Of a stretch of 64,000 bases of DNA, positions 36,943 to 47,556 are shown one piece after another (position 1 is the first letter of the stretch; the number at the start of each line of letters is the position of its first letter). A program made the position numbers and the translations under genes. The notes below the pieces were generated by a model. The model was given only the letters and a program-made list of their open reading frames with translations. It was not told the DNA's origin and ran no database searches. Source of the stretch: Arenicola marina (taxonomy: Eukaryota > Annelida > Polychaeta > Arenicolidae); the NCBI GenBank assembly GCA_964019135.1, contig OZ025260.1, positions 15,370,254 through 15,434,253 on the forward strand, written 5' to 3'.

Positions 36943-38054
36943 ATGTTGTCCTGTTAACATGACCCGGGGTCTTTGTAGAACGTCACCCCGTGTGAAATGG
37001 CCCACGAGGCGAGGGCCGATCAGCTGCGCCCGATAACCTCCTCGGTGGGACTTGGAAATGCTCCCAAAAGGCAGGTCACGCCATGTCCAACGGTATCCAG
37101 TGCACTTTGACAATCCATGAAACGCTCGTCCAGGCCTGTTGCCCAGCGATGCGTCCTCCCGCGAACGCCATTGAGCCTACATTACGGCCCATTTCACGGG
37201 CATTGTTCCTTAACGTGGGCGTGGGGAGGGGAATCATTGTCTTCCCCGACCGTTCAATCTGCCCCGGGGGCGGGGCAGGAGGGGGGGAGGTGATAGAGGG
37301 AGGGTGGGGGAGGGCGGCTATACACGATTTCAGGAGAGGATACTATTCCACGAATTATACCCCGCGGGTATGGGTAAAGGCGTCGTGGGGTTTTCGTGGG
37401 GGGCGGGGGGCGAGGTGGTGCGGTCGGTGGTGGGGGAGGGGGGGGGGGTCAGCACACATGACGCCGCAGGTCCTAGAAAACGAGCTGGGTAATTTTCTCT
37501 GTTAACGTCACTACAAAATAGGCAGTACCGGTAACTGCTCCTGATGGACACACACCGCGCCTTAAGTTACAGACAATCAAAACTTTAACCCAGTCATCAA
37601 CCGACGATACTCTCATTTCAATTAATCTGCCCGTGACAAAAACAAAGCGGTAAATCGTCATTATATTGATCCCATATGATTAGCTTTGGTCAGGTAATCA
37701 GCCTCGCACTAGCGGCAGTAGACCTCCAGCCATCTCCCATCCCCGGGGTACCCACTGGCGCGCGCCCCCGGGTATAGGAAAGGGGAGCGGTCTGCCCCGA
37801 GGCCTGTCTCCATGGGGCCAACATCTGTCCACGGTTTGGCTTCCGCACCGGGCGTCGAGTCTGTGAGAGGGCCTCACGCCGCCGGAACTAGAAAAGCTCC
37901 TCCCCTTTGACTTCGAGGCTCCCCTCTATTGAATGTTATTGCGCAGTTGTCAGAAACTCTTGGCACAACTTTTCATGTGCCCCAAATTGGCCCAAAAGAC
38001 CAACCGTTTATTCCAGACACTCGGTGTCATAATACAGTTGGTTCACGCCAGTGT
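36943..38054. other. Unassigned region, G-rich in part
   Basis: No gene is supported. G-rich sequence at 37260-37450 includes an 11-base run at 37438-37448 and generates glycine-rich frames on the plus strand. Confidence 0.5.
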
Positions 38055-38078
38055 TCATATTTCCGAATTGAAGTCCCC
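38055..38078 (-). mobile_element. LINE endonuclease GDFN core, minimal
   Basis: Stops flank G-D-F-N-S-E-I closely on the minus strand. Only seven codons are open. It is listed because the core match is exact; on its own it is not distinguishable from chance. Confidence 0.2.
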
Positions 38079-38487
38079 CTAATTATGATTACCAAGAACA
38101 TCTTAAAGCATAACACTAACGAATATATATATATATATCAATATTTAATGCAAGTCGGAGACGTCCGTCAAACAACGTTTCATCCTACAGTTCCCATAGT
38201 AAGTTGTACCTCGGCGCGACCCTTCAAAGCAGCTCACTGGGTCTTCAGTGAATGCGCTGACGATATCGCAGCAGGCCGGCGGTATACCGTCTGGTGGGGA
38301 CAGCCCAGTTTTACGGGTGTCGCGTCAGCAATCACGGGGCTTCCAATGGCCTATTGTGTCGGCCAGTCACGCCCTCCTCGGCCTATTAAACATTCATATC
38401 CCCTTCCTCAATCCCAAGATTTGAATTGATTTTTCCTGTTCCGTCTCCCATCTGGCCTGTCCCATTTAGTGGCTTGCGGGGGTCATC
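38079..38487 (+). other. Unassigned sequence; possible weak RT motif C
   Basis: Part of a 166-codon plus frame (37929-38429) reads F-S-E-C-A-D-D-I-A-A at about 38244-38273. It resembles the RT box Y/F-A-D-D-I, with the aromatic residue changed to Cys. The remainder of the frame is not RT-like and its length is near the chance limit. Confidence 0.2.
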
Positions 38488-38573
38488 GTCCAGTTGAACT
38501 GTTCTCCTCGACCGACCCGCCCCCTGGCGAGTCCAGTTGAACTGTTCCGTTCGACCGACCTGCCCCCTGTCGA
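38488..38573 (+). repeat. 43-bp tandem duplication
   Basis: GTCCAGTTGAACTGTTC begins at 38488 and at 38531. The two 43-bp units differ at only a few positions and share TCGACCGACC and GCCCCCTG. Confidence 0.9.
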
Positions 38574-38890
38574 GGTGACCGGTCGCTCTATCTGATCAGG
38601 TGTCACAGACAATTCCCATCTCAGCAGGCCAAGCACCGCGGCAATCACCAAGAGTCCAAGATGACCTTGTGCTGCCCCGCTAGCGGTCAGTCGAGATGAC
38701 CTTTGCTAGCGGAGACTTGTGTTCACCTGTCCACACATCTCAAAATGGGGGGGGGGGGGTGAGGATCGGAGGTGAGGGAGGGGGGGGCATGTGAACGTGT
38801 GTTGGCGCGGACATGGGGCATGCTCAACTTTGATCCCAACCTCCTATCTGATCTCAGCGGTGGGGTGGAAATATAGATGGTCAGATAAGA
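38574..38890. other. Unassigned sequence with poly(G)
   Basis: A 13-base G run lies at 38747-38759. Nothing else is recognised. Confidence 0.5.
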
Positions 38891-38926
38891 AGGTCATGAC
38901 AGAGACAGAGGTCAGGTCAATGACCT
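38891..38926. promoter_or_regulatory. Perfect IR1 nuclear-receptor element (ecdysone-type)
   Basis: AGGTCAATGACCT at 38914-38926 is a perfect inverted repeat of AGGTCA with one spacer base. This is the consensus form bound by EcR/USP and related RXR heterodimers. A further AGGTCATGAC at 38891-38900 adds another half-site pair with no spacer. The match is exact; use by a receptor is inference and no gene is identified next to it. Confidence 0.5.
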
Positions 38927-40177
38927 CTATCACGCGAGTCTCATGCGTTAACGTCGGAAGTGACAGTAACGAGTTCGGCAACTACCAATCTTCCATGTTA
39001 GCAAGAACCACTGCTCGCGTATCACTCATGCTCGCATCAACGATACCATAACGCATTTAGTGGTCCCATACAAGGTAAGGTAGCAGGACCCAGCCACTCC
39101 TAGCTTAGGCCTACTTTCAACGTTTAATGTCCAACTGCAGCCACTCAATTCCAACAGGCAGTTTTGTGTTTTGTTGAAAGTACGGCTTGTTCGTGTCGCA
39201 CTTTGTGGCGGATATTAAGTCTTTGAAAAAAAATTTGTGTCGGAAGCCACTATTAGTCTGATAGGGTAACCGGAAACACAGTCATTTTAGTTTTTACCCT
39301 AACCACTACACTCCAGCTCAACATGCCCTCCCCTTGGGCACGTAAACATCGTCACGGCACGAGTGTGTATAGTCAATAAGTCTGCACTCCATCGCCTCGA
39401 CTACAGCCATACGAAAACAGTCCACCGCACATTGCGAGCAGTCGGACAGACCTGACCAGACTTACAACGTTATTCTCCCCCCTCCCCCTCCCCCCGTCCC
39501 TCCATCAACCGCCCACCCACCCACCACCGGCCCCTTTCCCTGGACACGGTAGCCAAGCGGGTGAAGAACAACCCCCCTCTGGGCTGGCTTAATTAACTGA
39601 CCGGCGACCTGTCCGTGCCCTCCTTCCTCCACTACCTTCTCAGCCTCCCACCTCCCACCTCCCACCCCACACCCAACACCACCCTCGGCAGCCGCATCCC
39701 CATCCCCCAAACCCTCCGCATACGATGTTGTTTCCAGACGCTGAAATCCATCATGCATTGCACGACTCTAATTGGCCTACACAACAACTAAGGTATAACC
39801 TGCACTACGCCAGCCACCGGCAGAGTCGAAAATCGTGATGATTAAATGTGGCGGACAATGAATTTTAGACCAAATTTACATATATGCCAAGAACTTGCCA
39901 AAACAGCCAATTATTTTCTATTTGTTCTGTTGCTCGTTTGTAAATGAGAAAACTAACTTACCCTTTCCACAACTGAACTGTCTCAATAGCTTATGTGCAT
40001 ATGCATATATATTGATGTACATACGCATGTATAGTACAGTGCAGAAAGTGTGGCACAAGATTCTAATTAATCCTGTAAAGTTTTCTTTAACGTTGGTATA
40101 TTCCGCTTGCACAGTGGTCGTGCAATTTGTGATTTCATATTCGTTTCTACGTTTCCGTCGCCATTCTGTTAAACTGA
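38927..40177. other. Unassigned region
   Basis: No gene is supported. C-rich sequence at 39476-39530 and 39645-39710 gives glycine-rich minus frames. Confidence 0.5.
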
Positions 40178-40490
40178 GACGTCATGCAGGCAAAACGAGG
40201 CATCTGTTGAACTATGACGTCATTATCCTTCAATATCCGGGCGCCGTGACGTCACTCAGTTTAACTTTCCGACGTCTTTGTGTTTAAACCAAGAAGACCT
40301 CAACCAAGATCAAATATCCTTGTATTAACCTGTGCATATAGAATCGTGCTGCTCACACAACTAAATATCGATGCGTTTGAGTTTTACAGGCCGCTGCGCA
40401 GCGAAATGCTCACTCTCTCTGCCTTGGATTCACTCCGCTGGGGCTCCATTATATAAAAGCGGAGCATGCGTAGCGCCACCGTGCGGGGAG
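40178..40490 (+). promoter_or_regulatory. Candidate CRE/TATA promoter
   Basis: Four ACGTC-type sites are clustered: GACGTCA at 40178, perfect TGACGTCA at 40215-40222 and 40247-40254, and GACGTC near 40271. About 180 bp further on lies TATATAAAAG (40450-40459), a strong TATA box, followed by GC-rich sequence where transcription could start near 40480-40490. The first ATG downstream, near 40579, opens only nine codons, so the first exon would be short or non-coding. Plus orientation is inferred from the TATA box. No gene product is identified. Confidence 0.35.
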
Positions 40491-40649
40491 CTTGCGAAAT
40501 ACTGCGTGTCACTTTCAAACTTCCCGTTCCGTGCGAAGCATCTGATCTGAACACGTTTCTGGTCCATCGCCTGGGATAATGGGTGTCTCTCTCCTTCCAT
40601 TCAATTAGCCGCCTCCCTATCCCCCACTCTCCCTGGTGCGGCTTGTGAG
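40491..40649. other. Sequence downstream of the candidate promoter
   Basis: A transcript from 40480-40490 would meet ATG near 40579 and then TAG nine codons later. No splice donor is convincing. Confidence 0.3.
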
Positions 40650-40680
40650 TGACCCAATCTGTGTGTCAAACGCGCCTCCG
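40650..40680 (-). mobile_element. Weak RT motif A-like island
   Basis: The minus frame reads G-G-A-F-D-T-Q-I-G. A-F-D-T fits, but neither the first Asp nor the Lys is present. It is included for completeness. Confidence 0.12.
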
Positions 40681-43418
40681 CATCGCTGGTAAACAATGGA
40701 TAAGGAAGACAGAGGTGGCAAAAAACAAGGCGCGTATACACCGTTAAGTATGTGCGATGAGCGCACACACGCGAACTGTTCGCTATTAGTTGGCAATGAG
40801 CACGAAGTTGTACGCCCCCATCAATAGGGGTCTCAATGGTAAACCAGTCTCAATAGTAGATTAGAGTCGCTGCGCTGTTCATCCAGGCGTTGTGATTTGA
40901 CAGCAAACCATGGGGTCTGTTACTAAAGAAAATACCCGTAAAATTAAAGTTTCGGTTGAATGACAGCGGTAACTGAATGGCGTATGGTGTCAAAATATGC
41001 AGGCAGTGTCGAAGGAAAGGAGAAAAATAATTAAAACAACCCCGGAAATGTAAACAGGACATCTTCAGCACTCCCTCCAGTGCCCTATTATCGCCTTCAC
41101 CCCCATCACCTCTGTGGTAGCATCAGCTGTCTGTCATCACGTTCGCCCAAACCAGCTCAGTCTGTTTTCTCCACAGCAGCTATCATTACATCTCATACCG
41201 ATGCACCACTACCTTCCTCTATCACCCTCCTCCCCCCCCCCCCCCACTCCTCCCCCACCACCACGTGCTCGCCACGTGAATTACACAAGCTCTAAAACCA
41301 GAAGATCCCCATGCCAGGCATCTGCTGTTTACATCCGAAGTAAATACCAGAAAAAGTGACGTTTATAGGGACTTGAGCGGCTTCCAATCGGTGAATCCAG
41401 ATTGCCTGCATATGTCCCGAGGACCCGCTGATCCCAAAACAATCCCGAATACAACGTTAATTATCTACAAACAGACATCTGGCTGGCTCTACCCTCATGA
41501 TACTTGATGGCCTACTGCTCCACTAACAAACAAGGCCAGCTTGACTGCTAAATACCGAAATAGACAAAATGTACGCGTTGAGTGGCTGTAGTATGGTTTT
41601 CAGCAGCGAATGATGAACTACATTAAAAAAAGGTACAATAGGTTAAACGTTGCGTATTTCATTATCAGTGTTCGTGCAAAGTGCATGGCAGCGGTGGGCG
41701 GTGGAGGGTGGGGGTAGTGGTGGGGGTAGGTGTGGGGGTAGGGGCGGGGGTGGACGGCATGAACTGCCCGTAATGTTCTGTTTATCCTCCTTCACAAAAA
41801 AAGGGATTTCAAATATGCGAGATTACCATCTCTCCCCTGCCTGCCTTGTATCATATCACAGGGTATTAAAGGCAGAAGGCTGTGGCCCCAGGGCCTAGAT
41901 TCGAGAGACGCAGCTGTCAGTGTGAAGCTGGGATAAGGTTGGTGGCTGGATGGGCGGGGGCGTAGAGAATTCGCCCCCATCCTTTCTATCACCCCCCCCC
42001 CCCCCAACCCGCACTTACCCTTTCCGCCCAGCCGCAATAAGCGAGAGTGGTTAGTCAACAAATGTCCCGGTAGTAGAAAATCTTTCACAAACATTTAGAC
42101 AGTACCCACATGGGAACAGAGTTTTTTTTCCTACTACATTGATATAAAATATTTCTAGCCTGGAGCAAAATGCGAGTTAAGTGGCAAAGCGTGTCTGAAA
42201 GGAAGTATAAATTCACCTGCGATATTTAGTGGGGCAGAAACGGACGGGAACATGTGACGAGGTCGGGTTTATAGCAGTCATGTGACACTTTCCAGAACTA
42301 TCGGCAACACGCCATCAATGCATCAAAGCATGGCACGTCAGATAATATTAAGTTTCTTTTAATTAAGCGACTATAAAAACTGTTTTCTCTGGACCATTGA
42401 GTAGTATTAAGTACACCTCCCAACCCCCCGCCCCCGAACGACCAATTTCAGTCCTGGCGTCGTAAACCGGGAGAGAATCTATGACGTCATCCTTCCCGTC
42501 AGCCATCAGTCGGATCACGAGGCCCCTTTGGAGGGTTGGGGGAGCAGGGGAACAGGAAGGGGAGGGGGGGGGGGGGGGTGGCAGGAGTCAATCCCCGACA
42601 CGCACCCCGCGGTGGGTGTGGAGCTGGCTTATCAGTCCCGGACCAGACTCTCGCGAGACTAGATGCCACGGTACCCGGATGTGCAATTACCACTGTCTCG
42701 GGGTCTGGTTTCTTGACACCGAGACGGACGAAGACTGAGCTGTATGGGGATACAGGAGGCGGTGTCCTGGGGGCAGGGGGCGGGGGAGCGGGGGGGGCAT
42801 GCAGAGGGGCGAGGGATGTAGGGGGAGCAAAATGTCATGTTCCATGATAACCAAAGCAAATTAGCTCGCTGCCCTTTTCAGTTCTCCGGAGGACGCATAC
42901 AAAGTCGCATACAAGGAGTAATACTCATAACGGTTGACATTTGTTTCAACACGCAACCATTTTTTCCAATCTAATCCTGTTCCAAGATAACATCAGCGCG
43001 ATTTCGCTGTTATTCAAGTCCCGTTGGTAACCGGTCACTCTTCCATTGAAACATTCGGTAATTTCCTTACCCCTAGAAGTCCCATGGAAGGTGATCATCT
43101 GTTTTCCAACCTACCTACCATTACTCTTCTCACGATATGTGTTTTGGTCCAATCTACAGTCCTGTTGGGCTTTAGCATGGTCCGACGCATGTCATCACAG
43201 TTTATTGGGCCACTCCAACTCCACATACATCGTAATGGCTGTCAAATCAGGTTAACACTAATCCGACACGATAATCTTCACTTACGCTCAGCATGTTTAA
43301 CACTCTCATGGGAATTCGTTCACACGACCGCATGTGAAACAAAACTACCGGTATATGTAATACGAAGACCATTTCATAATCCTAAACTGGGTACGATTAG
43401 TGCTTGTGACTTAATCTA
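40681..43418. other. Unassigned region, homopolymer-rich
   Basis: No gene is supported. C runs lie at 41232-41245 and 41992-42005, and G runs at 42564-42578 and 42783-42800 (broken). A CRE palindrome is at 42482-42489. A 131-codon plus frame at 43024-43419 shows no domain. Confidence 0.5.
42482..42489. promoter_or_regulatory. Perfect CRE palindrome TGACGTCA
   Basis: An exact CREB/ATF palindrome. About 110 bp upstream lies CTATAAAAAC, a TATA-like string near 42373, but the order (TATA before CRE) is unusual for plus-strand use. Confidence 0.35.
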
Positions 43419-43490
43419 ACGCCGAAGGCAGAGTTTGCAGATGACACTTTTGATAAGCTGTTTACTTGCGCAAAATCACAGGGAGAGAAA
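43419..43490 (+). mobile_element. RT motif C-like island (F-A-D-D-T)
   Basis: The frame reads K-A-E-F-A-D-D-T-F-D-K-L-F-T-C-A-K-S. F/Y-A-D-D-T is the catalytic box of non-LTR reverse transcriptases. No motif A or B lies upstream in frame. About 0.5 such tetrapeptides are expected by chance in the window. Confidence 0.3.
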
Positions 43491-43768
43491 GATGCTTCCA
43501 TTAACCCCCCCCCCCCCCTACCACACACACACACCACCACCACTCTCCTCATTGCAACATTGCCATTATGCTTGGTGGAAGGAAGTCTCCCTGTGGCTCT
43601 CATATTCCTACTATATATAGGTGAACCGGATACAGACCCCGGCAATAAAACCGGAGCCTTAATTGACCGATTTATTAATTTAAATAAACATTTTGTTATC
43701 CATGGGGTGAGGGTAGGCACGTGACCCCCCATAAAGGGTAAGGGATTGACCCGTAATCCCACACACGG
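43491..43768. other. Unassigned sequence with poly(C)
   Basis: A 14-base C run at 43505-43518 is followed by a CA-repeat. Nothing else is seen. Confidence 0.5.
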
Positions 43769-43820
43769 CGACTGTCGGGGGACTTCAATATCAAAATGGT
43801 ACCCGCCCAGCCTGTTTGGC
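43769..43820 (+). mobile_element. LINE endonuclease GDFN core island
   Basis: The frame reads R-L-S-G-D-F-N-I-K-M-V-P-A-Q and continues into a proline-rich frame. L-S-G-D-F-N-I fits an endonuclease core; the continuation is simple C-rich sequence. Confidence 0.35.
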
Positions 43821-44718
43821 CAGCGCATTACGCCCCCATCTTAAACACCCCAACGGCCCCCCATCGCCCACACGCTCACAGTCGCATATTCACCCCACCC
43901 CTTCCCACCCGCCACTACCCATCACCCACACTCGCATGTCTAGCCCCCCCCCCACCCCCACCCCATGCCCACCCTCTCCGCTCCCCTGTTGGCCGTCAGG
44001 CGAAACAGTCTTTCTTTAACTTCACCACTGCCAGATAATCTCATCCAAATCGTGTTTATCAAACAGTGGGAATTGAAATGTCAAACAGGAGCCCTCGCCC
44101 GCTCCCCGGCCCCCCTAGCAGGCAATCCCTAGGCGCTGCCCCGACCCCCCCTCCCCATTCCACTTAAGGTCTATCGAGGCCACCGCTACCCACACTATTA
44201 CCCCCACCCGCCCACCCCTACCCTCACATACCGCTTGGCCTCCACCCCTTCATTCCTCCAGCAAGACGGTCTGGCTTGTGTTGTTCGATGTGACTGTCGC
44301 ATGGTGAATCGGATAATGTCTGACACCGGGTTAATGAAATTTATCATCACTGAAGAGAAACGAATCTGCCACATGACCAGCTACAGCAGATGCGAGGGCG
44401 GACTGCCACCTTAGACAAAAGACAGACCAACGCGAAGCAGATGACTGGTTATATTAAATAAAACAAGAGAGCGCTATCAGTGCTGCGTCAAGCACAAAGA
44501 CCGGCCTTCGGCTTTCTGGTGATTCAACACACGACGCACCCACCAAGCAGTTACCGTACAGTGAGAAGTTCTGGCTGTCATATATAAAGCATCGATCAAT
44601 TCCACTCCTTGCTTAATGTTCCAACGATACATATTAATCAACTTTAAAAGTTATCGAGCACACAATCACTTCTCAGCGGTTGCCAGTTCCAGAAAATTAT
44701 ATCGACCTTAATAAATGA
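43821..44718. other. Unassigned region, C-rich
   Basis: C-rich simple sequence at 43850-43990 and 44095-44260 yields proline-rich frames. Nothing coding is supported. Confidence 0.5.
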
Positions 44719-44760
44719 GACTTCCAAAAGACCTTTGACTCTCTCTGGCGAGGAGGATGA
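44719..44760 (+). mobile_element. RT motif A island (D-F-Q-K-T-F-D-S-L-W-R)
   Basis: Between two TGA stops the frame reads D-F-Q-K-T-F-D-S-L-W-R-G-G. Motif A of Jockey-like RTs is D-x-x-K-A-F-D-S-V-W-R-x-G, so 10 of 13 positions agree. The island ends about 47 bp before the large minisatellite. Confidence 0.45.
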
Positions 44761-44807
44761 CAGTGTTTACATCTCGCTCGTAATGTTAGAGAGAACTTCC
44801 CCGTGAA

Positions 44808-46435
44808 CCTCGCCATGTGGGCCGACAGGGACAGGGACAGCCACTGACCACTTCACCTGTACATCCAAGGCACTTCGCCCTGTGGCCGACAGGGACAGGG
44901 AACGCCACTGGCCACTTTACCTGTACACCAAGGGCACCTCGCCATGTGGGCCGACAGGGACAGGGACAGCCACTGGCCACTTCACCCGTACACCCAGGGC
45001 ACCTCGCCCTGTGGGCTGACAGGGACAGGGACAGCCACTGGCCACTTCACCCGTACACCCAGGGCACCTCGCCCTGTGGGTCGACAGGGACAGGGACAGC
45101 CACTGGCCACTTCACCTGTACACCCAGGGCACCTCGCCATGTGGGCTGACAGGGACAGGGACAGCCACTGGCCACTTCACCCGTACACCCAGGGTACCTC
45201 GCCCTGTGGGTCGACAGGGACAGGGACAGCCACTGGCCACTTCACCCGTACACCCAGGGCACCTCGCCCTGTGGGCCGACAGGGACAGGGACAGCCACTG
45301 GCCACTTCACCCGTACACCCAGGGCACCTCGCCCTGTGGGCCGACAGGGACAGGGACAGCCACTGGCCACTTCACCTGTACACCCAGGGCACCTCGCCCT
45401 GTGGGCCGACAGGGATAGGGACAGCCACTGGCCACTTCACCTGTACACCCAGGGCACCTCGCCCTGTGGGCCGACAGGGGCAGGGACAGCCACTGGCCAC
45501 TTCACCTGTACACCCAGGGCACCTCGCCCTGTGGGCCGACAGGGACAGGGACAGCCACTGGTCACTTCACCCGTACACCCAGGGCACCTCGCCATGTGGG
45601 CTGACAGGGACAGGGACAGCCACTGGCCACTTCACCTGTACACCCAGGGCACCTCGCCATGTGGGCCGACAGGGACAGGGACAGCCACTGGCCACTTCAC
45701 CCGTACACCCAGGGCACCTCGCCCTGTGGGCTGACAGGGACAGGGACAGCCACTGGCCACTTCACCCGTACACCCAGGGCACCTCGCCCTGTGGGCCGAC
45801 AGGGACAGGGACAGCCACTGGCCACTTCACCTGTACACCCAGGGCACCTCGCCATGTGGGCTGACAGGGACAGGGACAGCCACTGGCCACTTCACCTGTA
45901 CACCCAGGGCACCTCGCCCTGTGGGCCGACAGGGATAGGGACAGCCACTGGCCACTTCACCCGTACACCCAGGGCACCTCGCCCTGTGGGCTGACAGGGA
46001 CAGGGACAGCCACTGACCACTTCACCGTACATCCAAGGCACCTCGCCTGTGGGCCGACAGGGATAGGGACAGCCACTGGCCACTTCACCCGTACACCCAG
46101 GGCACCTCGCCCTGTGGGCTGACAGGGACAGGGACAGCCACTGACCACTTCACCCGTACACCCAGGGCACCTCGCCCTGTGGGCTGACAGGGACAGGGAC
46201 AGCCACTGACCACTTCACCCGTACATCCAAGGCACCTCGCCCTGTGGGCCGACAGGGACAGGGACAGCCACTGGCCACTTCACCCGTACACCCAGGGCAC
46301 CTCGCCCTGTGGGCCGACAGGGACAGCGACAGCCACTGACCACTTCACTCGTACACCCAGGGCACCTCGCCATGTGGGCCGACAGGGACAGGGACAGGGA
46401 CAGCCACTGGTCACTTCACCCGTACACCCAGGGCA
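44808..46435 (+). repeat. 65-bp minisatellite, about 25 copies
   Basis: A 65-bp unit starts CCTCGCCCTGTGGGCCGACA, continues GGGACAGGGACAGCCACTGG and ends with CCACTTCACC, CGTACACCCA and GGGCA. It repeats over 1.63 kb with very low divergence. Most differences are recurrent alternatives (CCATG/CCCTG, GCCGA/GCTGA/GTCGA, CCCGT/CCTGT). One copy near 46024 has a one-base deletion and one near 46390 an extra hexamer. Since 65 leaves remainder 2 on division by 3, all three plus frames form one 195-bp cycle without stops, producing a 306-codon frame. I see no gene start or domain, so the frame is a repeat translation. Confidence 0.97.
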
Positions 46436-47285
46436 TTACCCAATCATGGCTGCAATGTGGACTTAGCTCTACAGCTGCTTCGATTGCTTACCTTTCAGAT
46501 TTATTCCCTTATCCGTCCGACTCACACACCTGCCCGAAGCGTCACTTGTGTCTCTTCGCGCCTCCCGAGGTTCAACTGACCACACCTGTGATCACCAGAA
46601 TGTCCCCGTCACCTCCACGGGATGAAGTTTTCCATGGGAACCAAGTGTAGATAGGGCGGACCATGTAGAAAGGTCTCTCTATGAGGTGCCGAGGTCAGCT
46701 CGTCCAATATCTTTGAAAGTTGTATCCTTTCGATGTGAAGTTAACGCTCCAATGAAGGTAGACGCGAAGGAAACAAACGTTCACAGTTCGATAGCGATAT
46801 GTGCCGCTGGCTTCCGCCTCGAGAGTTGTTGCTATGGCAACAGCAGATGACGAGCGCGTTATTTTCCTTCCTTCGCTTTCTTCAGATGCAGTCCAGCGGA
46901 TAATTCATTCCACGCGACCAGTGTGTATGTGGGTGAGGGTGCGAGCGGGGGTGCGGTCTCTCTCTCTGTCTCAGTTGTCGTCACACGTATCGCGAGGTGG
47001 GGGGGGGGGGTAAAACTCTAGCGACGACCAAAACCAAACAGGCCAATACCAGCTAATCCGCCATGAGGTCTAGAAGGGCGCCCGCCGGCTGCTGACGGAT
47101 TGCGCAATACTGACATTGAGTCGGTGTGGATGCACGATGATAAAGACTTGAACGCCTCACACATACGGGTGACACGGACAGGCGGCGACCACACCCAGAG
47201 ACTGGCTGAGACGGCGTCCGCCCGCAGCCGTTGAAGGGCCCGACAGCCGAGCTCTCCGTCCTCAAAACTGCCCCGAGAAGGGGAC
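46436..47285. other. Unassigned region
   Basis: No gene is supported. A plus frame at 46801-47013 contains T-A-D-D-E-R-V-I-F, a chance-level resemblance to the RT catalytic box. A 12-base G run lies at 46999-47010. Confidence 0.45.
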
Positions 47286-47365
47286 GACGTGACGACCTGA
47301 TGACGTGACGACGTGACGAACTGGTGACGTGACGACCTGATGACGTGACGACGTGACGATGCACG
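47286..47365 (+). repeat. 40-bp duplication of TGACGTGACGAC elements
   Basis: GACGTGACGACCTGATGACG starts at 47286 and at 47326. Each 40-bp unit contains several TGACGTGACG strings, so the array carries multiple half-CRE (TGACG) sites. It lies 45 bp before a perfect CRE. Confidence 0.85.
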
Positions 47366-47406
47366 CCAAATCTGAGTTATAAACTGCCCGCCTGGTCAAA
47401 CCGGTA

Positions 47407-47556
47407 GTGACGTCACATCCATTTGCCGCTTCTTTCGATTTATCATCGCTGAAGAATGTCGATTCTTATCTGCAACGGCGAGACAAAATCAGAGCAGTTA
47501 ATAAAAGTGACAATAGGTCAAGCGTAGCTTCGGTCTTACATTTATTCATCGGAAGA
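47407..47556 (+). CDS. Candidate exon ending at a GTAAGT donor
   Basis: An open frame includes S-F-D-L-S-S-L-K-N-V-D-S-Y-L-Q-R-R-D and ends L-F-I-G-R directly before the strong donor GTAAGT at 47557-47562. Composition is natural and hydrophilic. The acceptor side is weak (a TAG at about 47405-47407), and the frame begins inside a perfect CRE (47408-47415), which makes a coding start there doubtful. No family is recognised. Confidence 0.2.
47408..47415. promoter_or_regulatory. Perfect CRE palindrome TGACGTCA
   Basis: An exact CREB/ATF palindrome next to the TGACGT-rich duplication at 47286-47365. Together they give a dense cluster of CRE-type sites. Confidence 0.4.

Noticed and set aside
44944-45864. 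306-codon open frame
   Set aside because: It lies entirely within the 65-bp minisatellite and simply cycles through its three registers.
46801-47013. T-A-D-D-E-R-V-I-F as an RT catalytic box
   Set aside because: A-D-D alone is expected about 16 times, the aromatic residue before it is absent, and the frame has no other RT feature.
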